Below, piece by piece: positions 9,091-18,414 of a DNA stretch of 64,000 nucleotides. Both the position numbers and the translations under genes were made by a program. Positions within the stretch are counted from its first letter, which is position 1. Every line of letters begins with the position of its first letter. The stretch covers positions 1 through 64,000 of the forward strand of contig NZ_QNRI01000004.1 in NCBI RefSeq assembly GCF_003315295.1. Reading direction: 5' to 3'. The DNA comes from Paraliobacillus ryukyuensis (lineage in GTDB: Bacteria; Bacillota; Bacilli; Bacillales; Amphibacillaceae). The notes under the pieces were generated by a model, which had not been told where the DNA came from, did not search any database, and worked only from the letters and a program-made list of their open reading frames with translations.

Positions 9091-9729
9091 ATGCGTGCAA
9101 GATACAAACCCTGGGCAGATGATTATTTAAAAGAAAATAACAATATTGTTGTTCCAAATCCAAGTGACTACAAAGGAGATTGGCAAGCGAAGTTTACCAA
9201 TCATGCCCCAATACATTTAGAAATCGGTACAGGAAAAGGTCAATTTATTATGGGAATGGCGCAACAATTCCCAAACGTAAATTTTATCGGAATTGAAGTG
9301 GTGCAAAGCATTTTGGTTAGCGCTGTCCAAAAAGTAGTAGAAGAACAACCAGGCAATGTTTGTTTCATTAGTGACGATGCAGATAATGTTACGGACATTT
9401 TTGGAGAGAATGAAGTAGATAAAATCTATTTGAATTTTTCCGATCCTTGGCCTAAAAATAAACATGCTAAAAGAAGATTAACTTACAAAACGTTTCTAGA
9501 ACAGTATCAATCCATTCTTAAGCCGGGTGGAGAAATCGTTTTGAAAACCGACAATATGCATCTTTTTGAGTATTCGTTAGTGAGTTTTTCTCAATTTGGT
9601 ATGGAACTTGAAGAAGTAGTATTAGATCTGCATGAATTCAATGATCCTACCAATATAATGACAGAATATGAAGAAAAATTTTCTGCCAAAGGACAACCAA
9701 TTTATCGTTGTCGTGCAACATTTGTTTAA
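9091..9729 (+). CDS. trmB: tRNA (guanine-N7)-methyltransferase
   Basis: 212 aa, normal TrmB length. It shows the SAM-binding motif EIGTGKGQF, the acidic GIEV motif, and the TrmB signature NFSDPWPKNKHAKRRL. It methylates G46 in the variable loop of tRNAs to m7G (family knowledge). AAAAGGAG precedes the ATG at 9091. A strong terminator follows. Confidence 0.95.
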   Translation: MRARYKPWADDYLKENNNIVVPNPSDYKGDWQAKFTNHAPIHLEIGTGKGQFIMGMAQQFPNVNFIGIEVVQSILVSAVQKVVEEQPGNVCFISDDADNVTDIFGENEVDKIYLNFSDPWPKNKHAKRRLTYKTFLEQYQSILKPGGEIVLKTDNMHLFEYSLVSFSQFGMELEEVVLDLHEFNDPTNIMTEYEEKFSAKGQPIYRCRATFV

Positions 9730-9732
9730 AAT

Positions 9733-9770
9733 AAAAGCACAGTGCATTCATATTAGCACTGTGCTTTTAC
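9733..9770 (+). terminator. Terminator after trmB
   Basis: A perfect stem AAAAGCACAGTGC / GCACTGTGCTTTT with a short loop lies four bases after the trmB stop. It is A-rich on one side and T-rich on the other and could work in both directions. Confidence 0.85.
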
Positions 9771-9851
9771 TTTGAGTATCAATTATTTTAACGTTCAAAT
9801 TTTAATAAGTTACGATTTTATTAAGGTTGTACATTTTCATTGCTTGTTTTA

Positions 9852-10163
9852 TTAGGCAGTTTCGTTTACATCAATGATAGAACCTGTATGAGCATCTACA
9901 TAAAATTCGTACTGTTTGTTAAGCTCATCAATCGTACGTGTAATTCCACCACGATAAACCATGTAAGTTAAATTATTTTTCGATACTTCCTCTGGCTTCA
10001 TATAAATCCACGAGCCACTCACAGGGCCTTCTTGTTTAAAAGCTTCCTTAGCTAATTTTAGTGCATTTTCCGGTTTAACGAATTGTTGTGACATTTGATC
10101 ACGAATCGTATACCCAATCAATACTCCAACTCCAGCTGCGCCTAAAAGCTTTTTCCAATTCAT
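9852..10163 (-). CDS. PepSY-domain membrane-anchored small protein (YtzB-like)
   Basis: 103 aa. A short hydrophobic N-terminus (LLGAAGVGVLIGYTI) probably anchors or exports it. The rest is a PepSY-type domain: ALKLAKEAFKQEG, then YMVYRGGI, and a C-terminal YEFYVDAHTGSIIDV strand pair. PepSY proteins are thought to regulate peptidases or membrane enzymes. An M42 aminopeptidase gene lies next to it in the opposite direction. ATG at 10163 follows a TGAGGTG-like ribosome site on the minus strand. Confidence 0.75.
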   Translation of the reverse strand: MNWKKLLGAAGVGVLIGYTIRDQMSQQFVKPENALKLAKEAFKQEGPVSGSWIYMKPEEVSKNNLTYMVYRGGITRTIDELNKQYEFYVDAHTGSIIDVNETA

Positions 10164-10363
10164 TTTTTCACCTCAATTGTTTAAAGTATAAATTTTCTTC
10201 ACTATTATAACATACATCCATTATATACTTTGACTGGACCTTTTAATCATTAGTATAACTGATATATACTAAATCGCAAAATATTCTGCAACATGAATTA
10301 GTGGAATCCATCATAATAGTCCGTTACAATAAAGATATGGTTAATACTTGGGAGGTCTTACAT

Positions 10364-11431
10364 ATGGAAACAGAAACAAAGCAGTTATTTCAAACGTTAA
10401 CTGAATTACAAGGAGCACCAGGAAATGAACATCTTGTCCGATCGTTTATGCGTGAACAACTATCAAATTACGCAGACGAGATGATCCAAGATAACCTTGG
10501 TGGTGTGTTTGGTGTAAAAAATGGCAGTGGCCCAAAAATTATGGTGGCTGGTCACATGGATGAAGTTGGCTTTATGGTTACACAAATCACCAATAATGGA
10601 ATGTTGCGTTTCCAACCATTAGGTGGTTGGTGGTCACAAGTTTTACTTGCACAACGTGTACAAATAATGACAGACAATGGTCCGATTGTGGGTGTAATTG
10701 GTTCTACACCCCCACACAATTTGACACCTGAACAACGGAAAAAACCTATGGATCAAAAAGAAATGCTTATTGATATTGGTGCTGATGATCAGGAAGATGC
10801 AAAACAAATAGGTATTAAGCCTGGGCAACAAATTGTCCCAATTACGCCTTTTACTCCAATGGCAAATGAGAAGAAAATATTAGCAAAGGCATGGGATAAT
10901 CGCTATGGATGTGGATTAGCAATTGAATTATTAAAAGAACTACAATCTGAAAAACTGCCTAATCAATTGTATTCCGGTGCGACAGTTCAAGAAGAAGCGG
11001 GACTGCGCGGGGCACAGGTAGCAGCCAATATGATTCAACCTGATATTTTCTACGCGTTAGATGCTTCTCCAGCAAATGATATGTCAGGGGACCAAAAAGA
11101 ATTTGGACAGTTAGGTAAAGGAGCACTCTTACGTATCTTTGATCGTTCCATGATTACACATAGAGGTATGCGTGACTTTGTACTTGATACGGCTGAATCA
11201 AAAAATATCCCTTACCAATACTTCATTTCTCAAGGGGGGACAGACGCAGGAAGAGTACATGTGGCTAATGAAGGAATTCCTTCAGCTGTTGTTGGTATTG
11301 CTTCAAGATATATTCACACACATGCATCCATTATTCATGTGGATGACTATGCTGCAGCGAAAGCATTAATCATTGAGTTAGTAAAGAATACCGATGCAAA
11401 CACGGTAGAACAAATTAAGAATAATGGTTAA
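10364..11431 (+). CDS. ytoP: M42-family glutamyl aminopeptidase (YtoP-like)
   Basis: 355 aa from the ATG at 10364, which follows GGGAGG at proper spacing; an in-frame extension further upstream lacks a ribosome site and is not conserved in style. M42 metal-site elements are present: AGHMDEVGF (His/Asp), AWDNRYGCG (bridging Asp) and QEEAGLRGA (Glu pair). It is a cytosolic dinuclear-metal aminopeptidase. The location matches ytoP in B. subtilis. A hairpin terminator follows. Confidence 0.9.
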   Translation: METETKQLFQTLTELQGAPGNEHLVRSFMREQLSNYADEMIQDNLGGVFGVKNGSGPKIMVAGHMDEVGFMVTQITNNGMLRFQPLGGWWSQVLLAQRVQIMTDNGPIVGVIGSTPPHNLTPEQRKKPMDQKEMLIDIGADDQEDAKQIGIKPGQQIVPITPFTPMANEKKILAKAWDNRYGCGLAIELLKELQSEKLPNQLYSGATVQEEAGLRGAQVAANMIQPDIFYALDASPANDMSGDQKEFGQLGKGALLRIFDRSMITHRGMRDFVLDTAESKNIPYQYFISQGGTDAGRVHVANEGIPSAVVGIASRYIHTHASIIHVDDYAAAKALIIELVKNTDANTVEQIKNNG

Positions 11432-11433
11432 TA

Positions 11434-11466
11434 ATAAGAAAAAGGGGGGATACCCTCTTTTTTCTT
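11434..11466 (+). terminator. Terminator after ytoP
   Basis: The inverted repeat AAGAAAAAGGGG / CCCTCTTTTTTCTT lies directly after the ytoP stop, with a T-rich right arm. Confidence 0.7.
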
Positions 11467-11514
11467 TGATTAGATACATGTTTGGAAAAATACATTCTCA
11501 AGTGAGGTAATCGT

Positions 11515-12024
11515 ATGGAAATTATCATCGGTTCGCAAAATCCTGCTAAAATAAATGCGGTGCAAGAAGTGTTTTTAAATGCTAACGTTATTAGTAAAGA
11601 CGTGCCATCCAATGTGGGTGCTCAACCAATTTCTGATGAAGAAACCATGCAAGGCGCCATAAATCGTGCAAAACACTCGGCTAAACTTAAAGAAAATGCC
11701 TGTGGAATTGGATTAGAAGGGGGAGTAACAAGAATTAAGGAACAGGTCTTTCTATGTAATTGGGGAGCCTTAGTAGATCGGTTTGGTGAAGTATATGTAG
11801 CAAGTGGTGCACGTATCCCTTTACCAAAAGAGATTGTATTGGAATTAGAAAAAGGGAATGAACTTGGTGACATTATGGTAAGCTATGCAAATAAACAGGA
11901 TATTCGAAAAAAAGAAGGTGCGATCGGAATTCTCACTAATGAAACAATCTCTCGAAAGGATATGTTTGTCCATGTTGTTCATTTACTTAAAGGACAGTAT
12001 GCATATGGGCAAAGCAGAAATTAA
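11515..12024 (+). CDS. Inosine/xanthosine triphosphatase-like protein (YjjX/DUF84 family)
   Basis: 169 aa. The N-terminus IIIGSQNPAKINAVQEVF is the conserved substrate-binding segment of the YjjX/DUF84 family of ITP/XTP phosphatases, which remove non-canonical purine nucleotides. GIGLEGGV in the middle is also typical. The ATG at 11515 has AAGTGAGG upstream. Specificity cannot be decided from sequence alone. Confidence 0.85.
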   Translation: MEIIIGSQNPAKINAVQEVFLNANVISKDVPSNVGAQPISDEETMQGAINRAKHSAKLKENACGIGLEGGVTRIKEQVFLCNWGALVDRFGEVYVASGARIPLPKEIVLELEKGNELGDIMVSYANKQDIRKKEGAIGILTNETISRKDMFVHVVHLLKGQYAYGQSRN

Positions 12025-12163
12025 AGAATATTACATACACTTAAATAAAATGAGTTTTAAGCGTTAAAAGAAAAAATTGTGAACTTATTCATATACACTT
12101 GTCAAATCTTGAATTCGTAGTATTATAGGTAATGGTTAAATTGTACTATAAAGGAGGATAACA

Positions 12164-12682
12164 ATGAATCGAGTTGTAACGGTAATCAGTTTATTTACTA
12201 TTGCTAGTTTGTTTGTTCTAATTGGATGTGGACCTTCACAAGAAGAAGCTTTATCAGCGGTAAAAGAGAACGCTAGTACTGTATTTCATGAAGAACCATT
12301 ACAATCAAATGAGCAGTTTGATAACTTTTCTATATATATTCCAGATGGATACAACGTGGTTGATGAGTCTAAAAGTAATCTTATTTTAGAAAGTGGTAAC
12401 CAGACGTATATTCTGTTCTATAATGCTTTGGAGTCTACAACAAGTCAGTTAAATTATCAGGCTGCTGAATCTAATGGTAATAATGAGTTGTTAGAAGCTT
12501 TTGAAACGGAAGAACGTTTTGGTTATGTCAGAGTAACAGGATTAGATAAAGATTATGAATTACAAGTTGGTATTGGTGGTGTCAAGATTACCACTCAAAC
12601 AACGTTATCAAATATGGCAGAAGATGTAAAAGAGATGATGCAGATGGCAAATTCAATGGCATATTCTGATCAAACGGAATAA
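12164..12682 (+). CDS. Putative lipoprotein, unknown function
   Basis: 172 aa with a clear lipoprotein signal: basic start, hydrophobic core and lipobox LIGC (Cys22). The mature part starts with GPSQEEALSAVKENASTVFHEE and has a likely beta-rich domain (FSIYIPDGYNVV ... NLILESGNQTYILFYN). I do not recognise a named family with certainty. AAAGGAGGATAAC precedes the ATG at 12164. It is followed by a terminator shared with the convergent MCP gene. Confidence 0.8.
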   Translation: MNRVVTVISLFTIASLFVLIGCGPSQEEALSAVKENASTVFHEEPLQSNEQFDNFSIYIPDGYNVVDESKSNLILESGNQTYILFYNALESTTSQLNYQAAESNGNNELLEAFETEERFGYVRVTGLDKDYELQVGIGGVKITTQTTLSNMAEDVKEMMQMANSMAYSDQTE

Positions 12683-12735
12683 GTATATAGTATGGTTGCA
12701 GGCAGTAGGATACTTTAAAATAAGAAAGCAACCAA

Positions 12736-12780
12736 AAAACAAACGATAAATCGATTAGGTTCGATTTATCGTTTGTTTTT
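12736..12780. terminator. Bidirectional terminator between lipoprotein and MCP genes
   Basis: A long perfect stem, AAACAAACGATAAATCGA with its complement TCGATTTATCGTTTGTTT, has A-rich and T-rich flanks. It serves the rightward lipoprotein gene and the leftward MCP gene. Confidence 0.9.
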
Positions 12781-12797
12781 ATATCATGCACTTTTAA

Positions 12798-15017
12798 TTA
12801 TTCTTCTTTTTTTTCACTATCTTCATTGCTGATTTGTTCTTCATAATCTTCTGGGGATTCACTGTAATGATCTTCTTCTACTTCATCTTCTTCGATTTGT
12901 ATTGGTTCTTCCATAGTAGCTGTTATTTCATTTTCACTAGTTACTGAAGAAGGTTGATTTGTCTCAGCGAATGCTTCATTCGTAGGATTATTCTCCTCTT
13001 GCTCTGTGATAGCTACTTGATCGTCTAAAGTAGTATGGTTACCTTGGATAATAAATTGTTGAACTTCTTCAGCCAATGTTTGTGATAAGTCTTGTAAGTT
13101 CATAGCAGAACGATTAACTTCATCGATCGCCTGAGCTTGAGATTCACTTGAAGCAGCCACTTCCTGAACAGTCGCGACGGACTCTTCAGATATCGTACGA
13201 ATTTCTTGTAGTCGTTGTTCCAATGACCCATTCGCATCATCAACATCTCTTATGGCAACTTGTACATGATCTAATGTTTGATTTATGTTATGAATATGAT
13301 CGGTAATTTTATTAAAGGCAAATTTGGTATGATCAACTGCCTCACTTTGGGTTTCTTGATAGGTCTCAAATTGCGCAGCTTCGCTTGATAAGCTCTCCAT
13401 CTGCTTACTCATGTGATCAATCAGTTCATTAATTTGTTGTGCTTCTGTTTTTGAACGTTCTGCGAGTTTTCGAACTTCTTGTGCAACAACGGAAAACCCT
13501 TTGCCACTTTCTCCTGCTCGAGCTGATTCAATGGCTGCATTTAATGCTAATAAGTTTGTACTATCTGCAATATCTTCAATCGCTGAAACAATTTTTGTAA
13601 TCTCTTTGGTTTGCGAAGCAGTTTCTTTTACTTTATTAGTTAGATTTGTAGCAATTTCCATGAATGATGCAGAAGTTTTTTCTAGCGTATCCACAGTTTT
13701 GGTTCCTTGATTACTCTCCTCCATTGCCCCGCTTAATTTAGTGGAAATATCATTGGTTGCTTTTGTTGTGTTGTTAATTTTATTGGCTACTTCTTTAATG
13801 AAGTTCGTGCTATCTTCAATTTGATTTGCCTGTTCTTGTGCGCCTGAGGATACTTGGTTTATCGCTACATTAACTTGTTCTGTTTGTGCTGCAGATTGTT
13901 GGGACACTGCAGCCAAGCTGGTTGAAGATTCATTTAACACTTCCGATGCGTCACGTACTTTGATCATCGATTGTTCCATTTTTTCAGTCATCTGGTTAAA
14001 GGTTTGTCCTAAAGTTGATAATTCATCTTGAGTAGAGATTGGCACACGGTAAGATAGATCACCATCGCCTATTTGACGTGCCCCATCTGTCAAGGTTTGA
14101 ATAGAATTTGTTATTCGTCTGATTAAATAAATACCAGTAACAATAATAGCCGCAAGAGCGATTAGTCCTGTGATACCAAAGACAATCATCATGATTCGGA
14201 AAGAAGTTAGTTGATGAGATTGAATGTCATTATTTAAATTCGTAACGATTTCAGCTACATCGGTTACATTCGCAGTTACTTCTGTAGTAGCAGATTCAAA
14301 CTTCCCTCGCAATTCTTCTGCTTGTGTTAAGGTTCGTCCAACCGTGGATAAAGCTTGGTCATAACGCAACAAGCCGGTCTGAAAAACGCGATCGTCTTTT
14401 TCTGCTAAATCAGACTGATTTACCGCTTCTTTTAAAGCTGCAATACTTTCGTCCATATTTTGCGTGACTTCTTCACTATTTTTATTCAAGAATGATTGTT
14501 CCAGAATTTTAACTTCTAGTAAAACATTTGTTAGAGCTGGGTTATTCTCTGCCGTGACAAGTTGATAAAACTGCTCATAATAATCTTGAATTGTCTTTTT
14601 TAACCCTTGGTCATTAGTAAAACCAATTGTTCGATACATGCTGACCATTGATTCTAGTTGTTCTAAATATGTAGTTGCATTTTGGTAAATGGTTTGGTAT
14701 CTATTGGCTATTTCAGGATAAGTATCATAAGTCTTTGAAAGTTGAGTTGCTTCTTCTTGAATACCAGTCATAGCTGTTCGAATGGCTTCGGCATTTTCGT
14801 CAGTAGGATTTGCGTAGAATCGTTCTTCCGCTTCCCGAATGGTGGCTACATCATAATTGATTTGTTCACTAGCTATTAAAGCCTCTTGAAGTTGCTGTGT
14901 TTCTTTGCGTGCTTGGTTTTGATTAATAAAAAAATAAGTGGTTAATCCACTTAAAATAAAAATACTGACTACGGATATCAACAAAATTAACCGTAATCTT
15001 CCACTAATCGTCTTCAT
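12798..15017 (-). CDS. Methyl-accepting chemotaxis protein with long acidic tail
   Basis: 739 aa. TM1 (about 9-30), an extracytoplasmic helical-bundle sensor of about 240 residues, TM2 (about 277-299), HAMP (about 300-352) and a long coiled-coil signalling domain. The hairpin tip is recognisable as [19 protein letters not shown]. The C-terminus extends about 75 residues beyond the usual end and is strongly acidic, without a CheR/CheB tether pentapeptide. It should feed CheA/CheW and the flagellar motor. The ligand is unknown; the sensor looks like a 4HB or HBM-type helical bundle rather than Cache. Confidence 0.92.
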   Translation of the reverse strand: MKTISGRLRLILLISVVSIFILSGLTTYFFINQNQARKETQQLQEALIASEQINYDVATIREAEERFYANPTDENAEAIRTAMTGIQEEATQLSKTYDTYPEIANRYQTIYQNATTYLEQLESMVSMYRTIGFTNDQGLKKTIQDYYEQFYQLVTAENNPALTNVLLEVKILEQSFLNKNSEEVTQNMDESIAALKEAVNQSDLAEKDDRVFQTGLLRYDQALSTVGRTLTQAEELRGKFESATTEVTANVTDVAEIVTNLNNDIQSHQLTSFRIMMIVFGITGLIALAAIIVTGIYLIRRITNSIQTLTDGARQIGDGDLSYRVPISTQDELSTLGQTFNQMTEKMEQSMIKVRDASEVLNESSTSLAAVSQQSAAQTEQVNVAINQVSSGAQEQANQIEDSTNFIKEVANKINNTTKATNDISTKLSGAMEESNQGTKTVDTLEKTSASFMEIATNLTNKVKETASQTKEITKIVSAIEDIADSTNLLALNAAIESARAGESGKGFSVVAQEVRKLAERSKTEAQQINELIDHMSKQMESLSSEAAQFETYQETQSEAVDHTKFAFNKITDHIHNINQTLDHVQVAIRDVDDANGSLEQRLQEIRTISEESVATVQEVAASSESQAQAIDEVNRSAMNLQDLSQTLAEEVQQFIIQGNHTTLDDQVAITEQEENNPTNEAFAETNQPSSVTSENEITATMEEPIQIEEDEVEEDHYSESPEDYEEQISNEDSEKKEE

Positions 15018-15176
15018 TTAACTCCCCCTCAGTAGTTTTCTCTATGAATATAACATATTATAGAGAAAATTCTGCAAAAAAACAATTGAGTATAAAGACA
15101 TATTTCAATTTCATCATATATTCTTGAGTTTGTTACTTTGTTTGTGTAAGATAAACAATGAAAAGGAGGCTAGGAA

Positions 15177-16217
15177 ATGTTACAGTTTTTAAAGAAAAAA
15201 GGTGTACTATTATCTGTACATGCATATTTTATTACAGCATTAAGTTATATGGCGTTAGGATTATTTTCTTCACTTATTATCGGACTTATTATTAATACAA
15301 TTGGAGAACAACTTGATGTTGCATTAGGATCATCACTACTAACTACTTCCTTAATGGAAATTGGGTCATTTGCAATGGATAATAAAATTATTGGTGGAGC
15401 GATTGGCGTTGCTATTGCATATGGGCTAAAAGCACCACCTTTAGTTATGTTTTCAGCATTATTCAGTGGTGCCTTTGGATATGAATTGGCTGGGCCAGTG
15501 GGTAGCTACATAAGTGCTTTAATTGCGATAGAATTCGGTAAAATGATTTATAAAGAAACAAAAATTGATATTATCTTAACCCCTTTACTGACGATTACAG
15601 TCGGTTATATAGTTGGCCGCTTCGTCGGGCCCCCAATTGATTCATTTATGACAGCTATCGGGAATGTCATCAATTGGTCGACAGCTCAACAACCATTTAT
15701 AATGGGAATCATTGTAGCTGTTTTAATGGGTTGGGCACTAACTGCCCCAATTTCAAGTGTGGCCATCTCATTAATGTTATCATTAGATGGCTTGGCTGCA
15801 GGTGCAGCAGCTGTGGGCTGTGCTGCACAAATGGTAGGATTCGCAGTATCTAGTTATCGAGATAATGGCATTGGTGGATTATTAGCGCAGGGAATTGGTA
15901 CATCAATGCTACAAGTAGCCAATATTATCAAAAAACCAATCATTATTATTCCTCCAACTATAGCGGGAGCAATAATGGCTCCATTTGCTTCTGTATGGTT
16001 TGATATGATAAATAATGCTTCAGGTGCTGGCATGGGAACTGCTGGGTTTGTTGGTCAGATTATGACCTTTAACACAATGGGGTTCCATCTCGATGTATTA
16101 TGGATGGTTCTAGGCGTGCATATTATTGGTCCAGCTATCATTAGTCTGGTATTGTCAGAATATATGCGTAAGCGTGGTTGGATTAAACTTGGTGATATGC
16201 GTATCAACTATGAGTAG
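15177..16217 (+). CDS. Orphan PTS EIIC-like membrane protein (PTS_EIIC_2 type)
   Basis: 346 aa, about ten hydrophobic segments, Gly/Ala-rich. It resembles the EIIC_2 family of sugar permease subunits that occur without IIA or IIB domains. No phosphocysteine or phosphohistidine domain is present, and no PTS component lies nearby. Substrate and energy coupling are unknown. AAAAGGAGGC precedes the ATG at 15177. A thioredoxin-like gene starts 17 bases downstream, so they may share a transcript. Confidence 0.75.
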   Translation: MLQFLKKKGVLLSVHAYFITALSYMALGLFSSLIIGLIINTIGEQLDVALGSSLLTTSLMEIGSFAMDNKIIGGAIGVAIAYGLKAPPLVMFSALFSGAFGYELAGPVGSYISALIAIEFGKMIYKETKIDIILTPLLTITVGYIVGRFVGPPIDSFMTAIGNVINWSTAQQPFIMGIIVAVLMGWALTAPISSVAISLMLSLDGLAAGAAAVGCAAQMVGFAVSSYRDNGIGGLLAQGIGTSMLQVANIIKKPIIIIPPTIAGAIMAPFASVWFDMINNASGAGMGTAGFVGQIMTFNTMGFHLDVLWMVLGVHIIGPAIISLVLSEYMRKRGWIKLGDMRINYE

Positions 16218-16234
16218 AAAAAGGAGAAGTTTTA

Positions 16235-16546
16235 ATGCAAACATTACAAAATGAACAAGAACTTACATCAATTTTAGGAAATGGAAAAACGGTTTTATTA
16301 TTCTCGGCAGATTGGTGCCCTGACTGTCGATTAATTGAGCCGTTTATGCCTGAAATAGAACAAACATATGACAGTTTTCAATTTGTCTATGTTGATCGTG
16401 ATCAATTTATTGATGTCTGTATCTCTTATGACATATTCGGTATTCCTAGCTTTTTGGCATTTGAGGATGGCAAGGAAACTGGTCGATTTGTAAGTAAAGA
16501 TGCAAAAACAAAAGAAGAAGTAGAGACATTTCTTAACACCTTATAA
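16235..16546 (+). CDS. ytpP: Thioredoxin-like protein YtpP
   Basis: 103 aa, a complete thioredoxin fold with the active site ADWCPDCRLIEP (CPDC instead of the CGPC of TrxA) and the cis-proline segment FGIPSFLAF. Gene order with ytpQ and ytpR matches B. subtilis. It is a predicted cytosolic thiol-disulfide oxidoreductase; the unusual CxxC spacer residues suggest a redox role distinct from TrxA. AAAAGGAGAAG precedes the ATG. Confidence 0.88.
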   Translation: MQTLQNEQELTSILGNGKTVLLFSADWCPDCRLIEPFMPEIEQTYDSFQFVYVDRDQFIDVCISYDIFGIPSFLAFEDGKETGRFVSKDAKTKEEVETFLNTL

Positions 16547-16671
16547 AGTGCGTCAAGTATTACTTATCTTTCAGTAGAGTGGATTCTCTGCTGAAAGTCA
16601 TGTTTTGTAACAACATTTATTCATGCTAAAATAGTTTTATATGAGATCCCTCTCCTAAGGAGGAAAAAATA

Positions 16672-17499
16672 GTGAAAATGACAAGCATACAACTAAAAAA
16701 AATATTAGACAGTAAATTAAATGAGGAACAATGGCGTACGTCATTTAATCGGGATAAAGATACATATCGTGTGGAATGGCAAGATTCACATCAAGGGATA
16801 ACCATCACCTTACCAAATGTGGTCGCTAAATATGAGCAAAAAGGCGAAAAAGCAATTGAAGAACTCGTTTTTCACATTCGTGAAGCATTACAAGTGATGA
16901 ATCAAACGCCAACCCTACAAGGAAAAGAAAATGCCGTATTCCCTGTCATCCGATCGACTTCATTTCCTACACAAACAAACGCAGAGTTGGCTTTAATTTA
17001 CGCTGAACATACAGCTGAGACTCGGATTTATTATGCACTTGATTTAGGAAAAACGTATCAATTAATTGATCAAGGGATGCTTGAACAAGAAGGTTGGACA
17101 GAAGAACGGGTAAAGGAAGTCGCAAGTTTTAACCTGCGTTCATTGTCTACTAATTCAAAACATGATCAAGTAGCAGGTAATGACTTTTATTTTATCTCGA
17201 CTAATGATGGTTATGATGCCAGTCGAGTATTAAATGAAGCTTTTTTAGAAGAGATGCGTCTAAATGCAAAAGGGGAATTAGCAGTAGCTGTTCCACATCA
17301 AGATGTATTAATACTAGTTGACGTGCAGAATGATACTGGTTATGATATTTTAGCACAAATGACAATGAAATTTTTTGCTGAGGGTCGCGTACCAATTACT
17401 TCGTTATCTTTCATTTATGAAGATAAAAAGTTAGAGCCGATTTTTATATTGGCGAAAAACAGACCAACTCCAAATAAAAATACAAAAAAGGATGAATAA
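16672..17499 (+). CDS. ytpQ: YtpQ-like DUF1444 protein
   Basis: 275 aa, soluble. The GTG at 16672 is preferred because AAGGAGG lies 8 bases upstream. The sequence has the features of DUF1444/YtpQ (an N-terminal helical part, a central [10 protein letters not shown] segment, and an ending rich in [17 protein letters not shown]). The function of the family is unknown. It is translationally close to ytpR: the ytpR ATG comes 1 base after this gene's stop. Confidence 0.82.
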   Translation: MKMTSIQLKKILDSKLNEEQWRTSFNRDKDTYRVEWQDSHQGITITLPNVVAKYEQKGEKAIEELVFHIREALQVMNQTPTLQGKENAVFPVIRSTSFPTQTNAELALIYAEHTAETRIYYALDLGKTYQLIDQGMLEQEGWTEERVKEVASFNLRSLSTNSKHDQVAGNDFYFISTNDGYDASRVLNEAFLEEMRLNAKGELAVAVPHQDVLILVDVQNDTGYDILAQMTMKFFAEGRVPITSLSFIYEDKKLEPIFILAKNRPTPNKNTKKDE

Positions 17500-17500
17500 T

Positions 17501-18103
17501 ATGCAGGTTTTTTATAACAAAAAAGGAATTGGCGATTGCCTAATCATTATGTTTAAACAAGGAAATCGATATCAAATCACACAAGAAAAATTCGGTAATA
17601 TCGTGAAAATTACTGATAAACAATCCAATGAGGTACTCGGTTATAATATTTTTGAAGCTTCTAATTATTTTTTACTAGATACAAACAATATAGACGTTAC
17701 GCCAGTATTAGTAGAGGAAATTGAAGAAGTTTTTCACAGAAACGGATTAAAGGATACATTAGAAGTCGATTTGTCACCTAAGTTTGTGGTTGGATATGTG
17801 ATAGACAAACAGCCACATGAAAATGCTGATAAGTTAAGTGTTTGTCAAGTAGATATTGGGGATGAAACAGTACAGATAGTCTGTGGCGCACCAAATGTAG
17901 ACAAAGGACAGCATGTTGTTGTTGCTAAGGTCGGTGCAATTATGCCAAGTGGTATGGAAATTAAAGATGCAAGTTTACGAGGTGTTCCATCTCACGGTAT
18001 GATTTGTTCTCAGAAAGAATTAGGTTTACCAAATGCACCACAAGAAAAGGGTATCTATGTATTAGGAGAAGATGTGAAAGCTGGTCAACCATTCCCTGTA
18101 TAA
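17501..18103 (+). CDS. ytpR: YtpR-like tRNA-binding-domain protein
   Basis: About 200 aa. The C-terminal half is a tRNA-binding (EMAP/PheT-N) OB-fold: [43 protein letters not shown]. The N-terminal part is specific to the YtpR family. I start at the ATG at 17501 ([12 protein letters not shown]), which resembles B. subtilis YtpR; an ATG at 17492 overlapping the ytpQ stop is also in frame. It probably binds tRNA or structured RNA; its target is unknown. A hairpin terminator follows at 18141. Confidence 0.88.
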   Translation: MQVFYNKKGIGDCLIIMFKQGNRYQITQEKFGNIVKITDKQSNEVLGYNIFEASNYFLLDTNNIDVTPVLVEEIEEVFHRNGLKDTLEVDLSPKFVVGYVIDKQPHENADKLSVCQVDIGDETVQIVCGAPNVDKGQHVVVAKVGAIMPSGMEIKDASLRGVPSHGMICSQKELGLPNAPQEKGIYVLGEDVKAGQPFPV

Positions 18104-18140
18104 CAAGTGGTACTTTAAATAGGAATGATTGCAGGATCAA

Positions 18141-18174
18141 GAGCAAAAGGGGATACGTCTCTTTTTGCTTTTTA
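18141..18174 (+). terminator. Terminator after ytpR
   Basis: The stem AGCAAAA-GGGGATACGTCTC-TTTTTGCT with a TTTT tail lies 38 bases after the ytpR stop. Confidence 0.7.
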
Positions 18175-18414
18175 ATATTCTATGAACTTAAGTCCACTTC
18201 ATCTTTACTATTTCATTCGTAAATGTAATTCCGATAAGTAATTGTGAAAGCGATTGAGCCCACACATGGGTACTAACCCAGTTTTTATTCCATTTCATAC
18301 AATTATAGTCAGCATAAAATCTTATCTTTAGCGTTTGTCTTGATAAGAGTCTTTAAAACAGTCAAAAACCTGTTAAAATAGAATTAATAATTGAGTAGGG
18401 AAGAGTGAAGTAAT

